This document shows positions 34,272-34,453 of a DNA stretch of 34,453 bases, piece after piece. Made by a program: the position numbers and the translations under genes. This DNA is from Promethearchaeota archaeon. GTDB lineage: Archaea; Asgardarchaeota; Lokiarchaeia; Sigynarchaeales; SOKP01. Where the stretch lies: contig JAHLWT010000161.1 in the NCBI GenBank assembly GCA_019057775.1, forward strand, positions 1-34,453, given 5' to 3'. A model generated the notes under the pieces. It saw only the letters and a list, made by a program, of their open reading frames with translations, did no database searches and was not told where the DNA came from. Numbering within the stretch: the first letter of the stretch is position 1; the number at the start of each line of letters is the position of its first letter.

Positions 34272-34453
34272 ATGGATAAAGAAAAATGGAAAAACTTTAA
34301 AGATTTAAAACCAATAGAACAAAGAAGTAAACCTACATTTAATTATCCAGACGGGGAAGTTCTTAACGGAATAATTATAGATGAAATTGTGTGTGTGGTG
34401 AGGCTTATAAAAGCACTCAAGATAAAAAATGGATTGTTAATGCACGTCGTTGT
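34272..34453 (+). CDS. Incomplete gene at window edge, possible frameshift
   Basis: ATG at 34272 after AGGAAAAAAAG. The first ~40 residues read 'NYPDGEVLNGIIIDEIV' and then a GT-dinucleotide run (34389-34397). In the starting frame the sequence continues open but basic and low in complexity. Skipping two bases (one GT unit) gives 'VCGEAYKSTQDKKWIVNARR', which looks more like a folded protein. The gene runs off the window, so neither option can be decided. No family recognised. Confidence 0.4.
   Translation, partial: MDKEKWKNFKDLKPIEQRSKPTFNYPDGEVLNGIIIDEIVCVVRLIKALKIKNGLLMHVV

Noticed and set aside
1..34453. CRISPR array or tRNA/rRNA gene
   Set aside because: No regularly spaced repeat series and no cloverleaf or rRNA signature was seen; the repeats found are single pairs.

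Overview
This 34.5 kb window is very AT-rich and has archaeal gene content: ribosomal protein L10e/uL16, split methylmalonyl-CoA mutase, and many TTG and GTG starts. It also carries eukaryote-like 'signature' genes: a ubiquitin-conjugation set, longin-domain/GTPase fusions and a Rag/Gtr-type GTPase. Together these point to an Asgard archaeon, most likely of the Lokiarchaeia type. This placement is inferred from gene content and base composition only. No rRNA gene, tRNA gene or CRISPR array was recognised.

Layout. (1) 1-2.9 kb: grpE; an SDR gene cut off mid-domain whose sequence runs straight into the 3' end of a RING-like gene; a small zinc-ribbon gene; a Pr6Pr-type membrane protein. (2) 3-6.1 kb, minus strand: a compact propionate/methylmalonyl-CoA operon (mutase catalytic subunit, B12 subunit, MeaB chaperone GTPase). 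(3) 6.3-12.4 kb: a CCG-domain protein and a LUD/ferredoxin protein (LutA/LutB-like), an SDR, a radical SAM enzyme, L10e (apparently starting at ATA) and a DMT-type transporter. (4) 12.7-15.8 kb: an ADP-forming acyl-CoA synthetase alpha-like protein lacking the phosphohistidine loop, and two proteins of unknown function.

(5) 16-21.9 kb is the centrepiece. Plus strand: a multi-pass membrane protein ending in an eight-cysteine RING-like domain, a small two-helix membrane protein, and a ubiquitin-like protein ending Gly-Gly-Ser. Minus strand: two longin-GTPase fusion paralogues, an Rpn11-like JAMM protease, an E1-like enzyme and an E2-like enzyme. A full modifier cycle can be read from the sequence: JAMM trims the Ser, E1 activates, E2 conjugates, and the membrane RING-like protein could act as E3. 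The two longin-GTPases share strand and close spacing, suggesting a link to membrane trafficking or signalling.

(6) 22-34.4 kb is a mosaic accessory region. It has an HNH-nuclease cassette (HNH protein, in-frame stop, TPR-like protein, small partner) lying between a decayed NifU-like gene and a detached copy of that gene's 3' end. Further on, a HEPN/MNT toxin-antitoxin pair lies between a DUF3795 gene and a detached copy of its 3' end. The two cassettes have the same topology. Between and after them are a duplicated ~90-bp leader, an MglA-type GTPase, a beta-sandwich protein, a HAD phosphatase, DNA-3-methyladenine glycosylase I, a Rag/Gtr-like GTPase with a frameshift, and an incomplete gene at the right edge.
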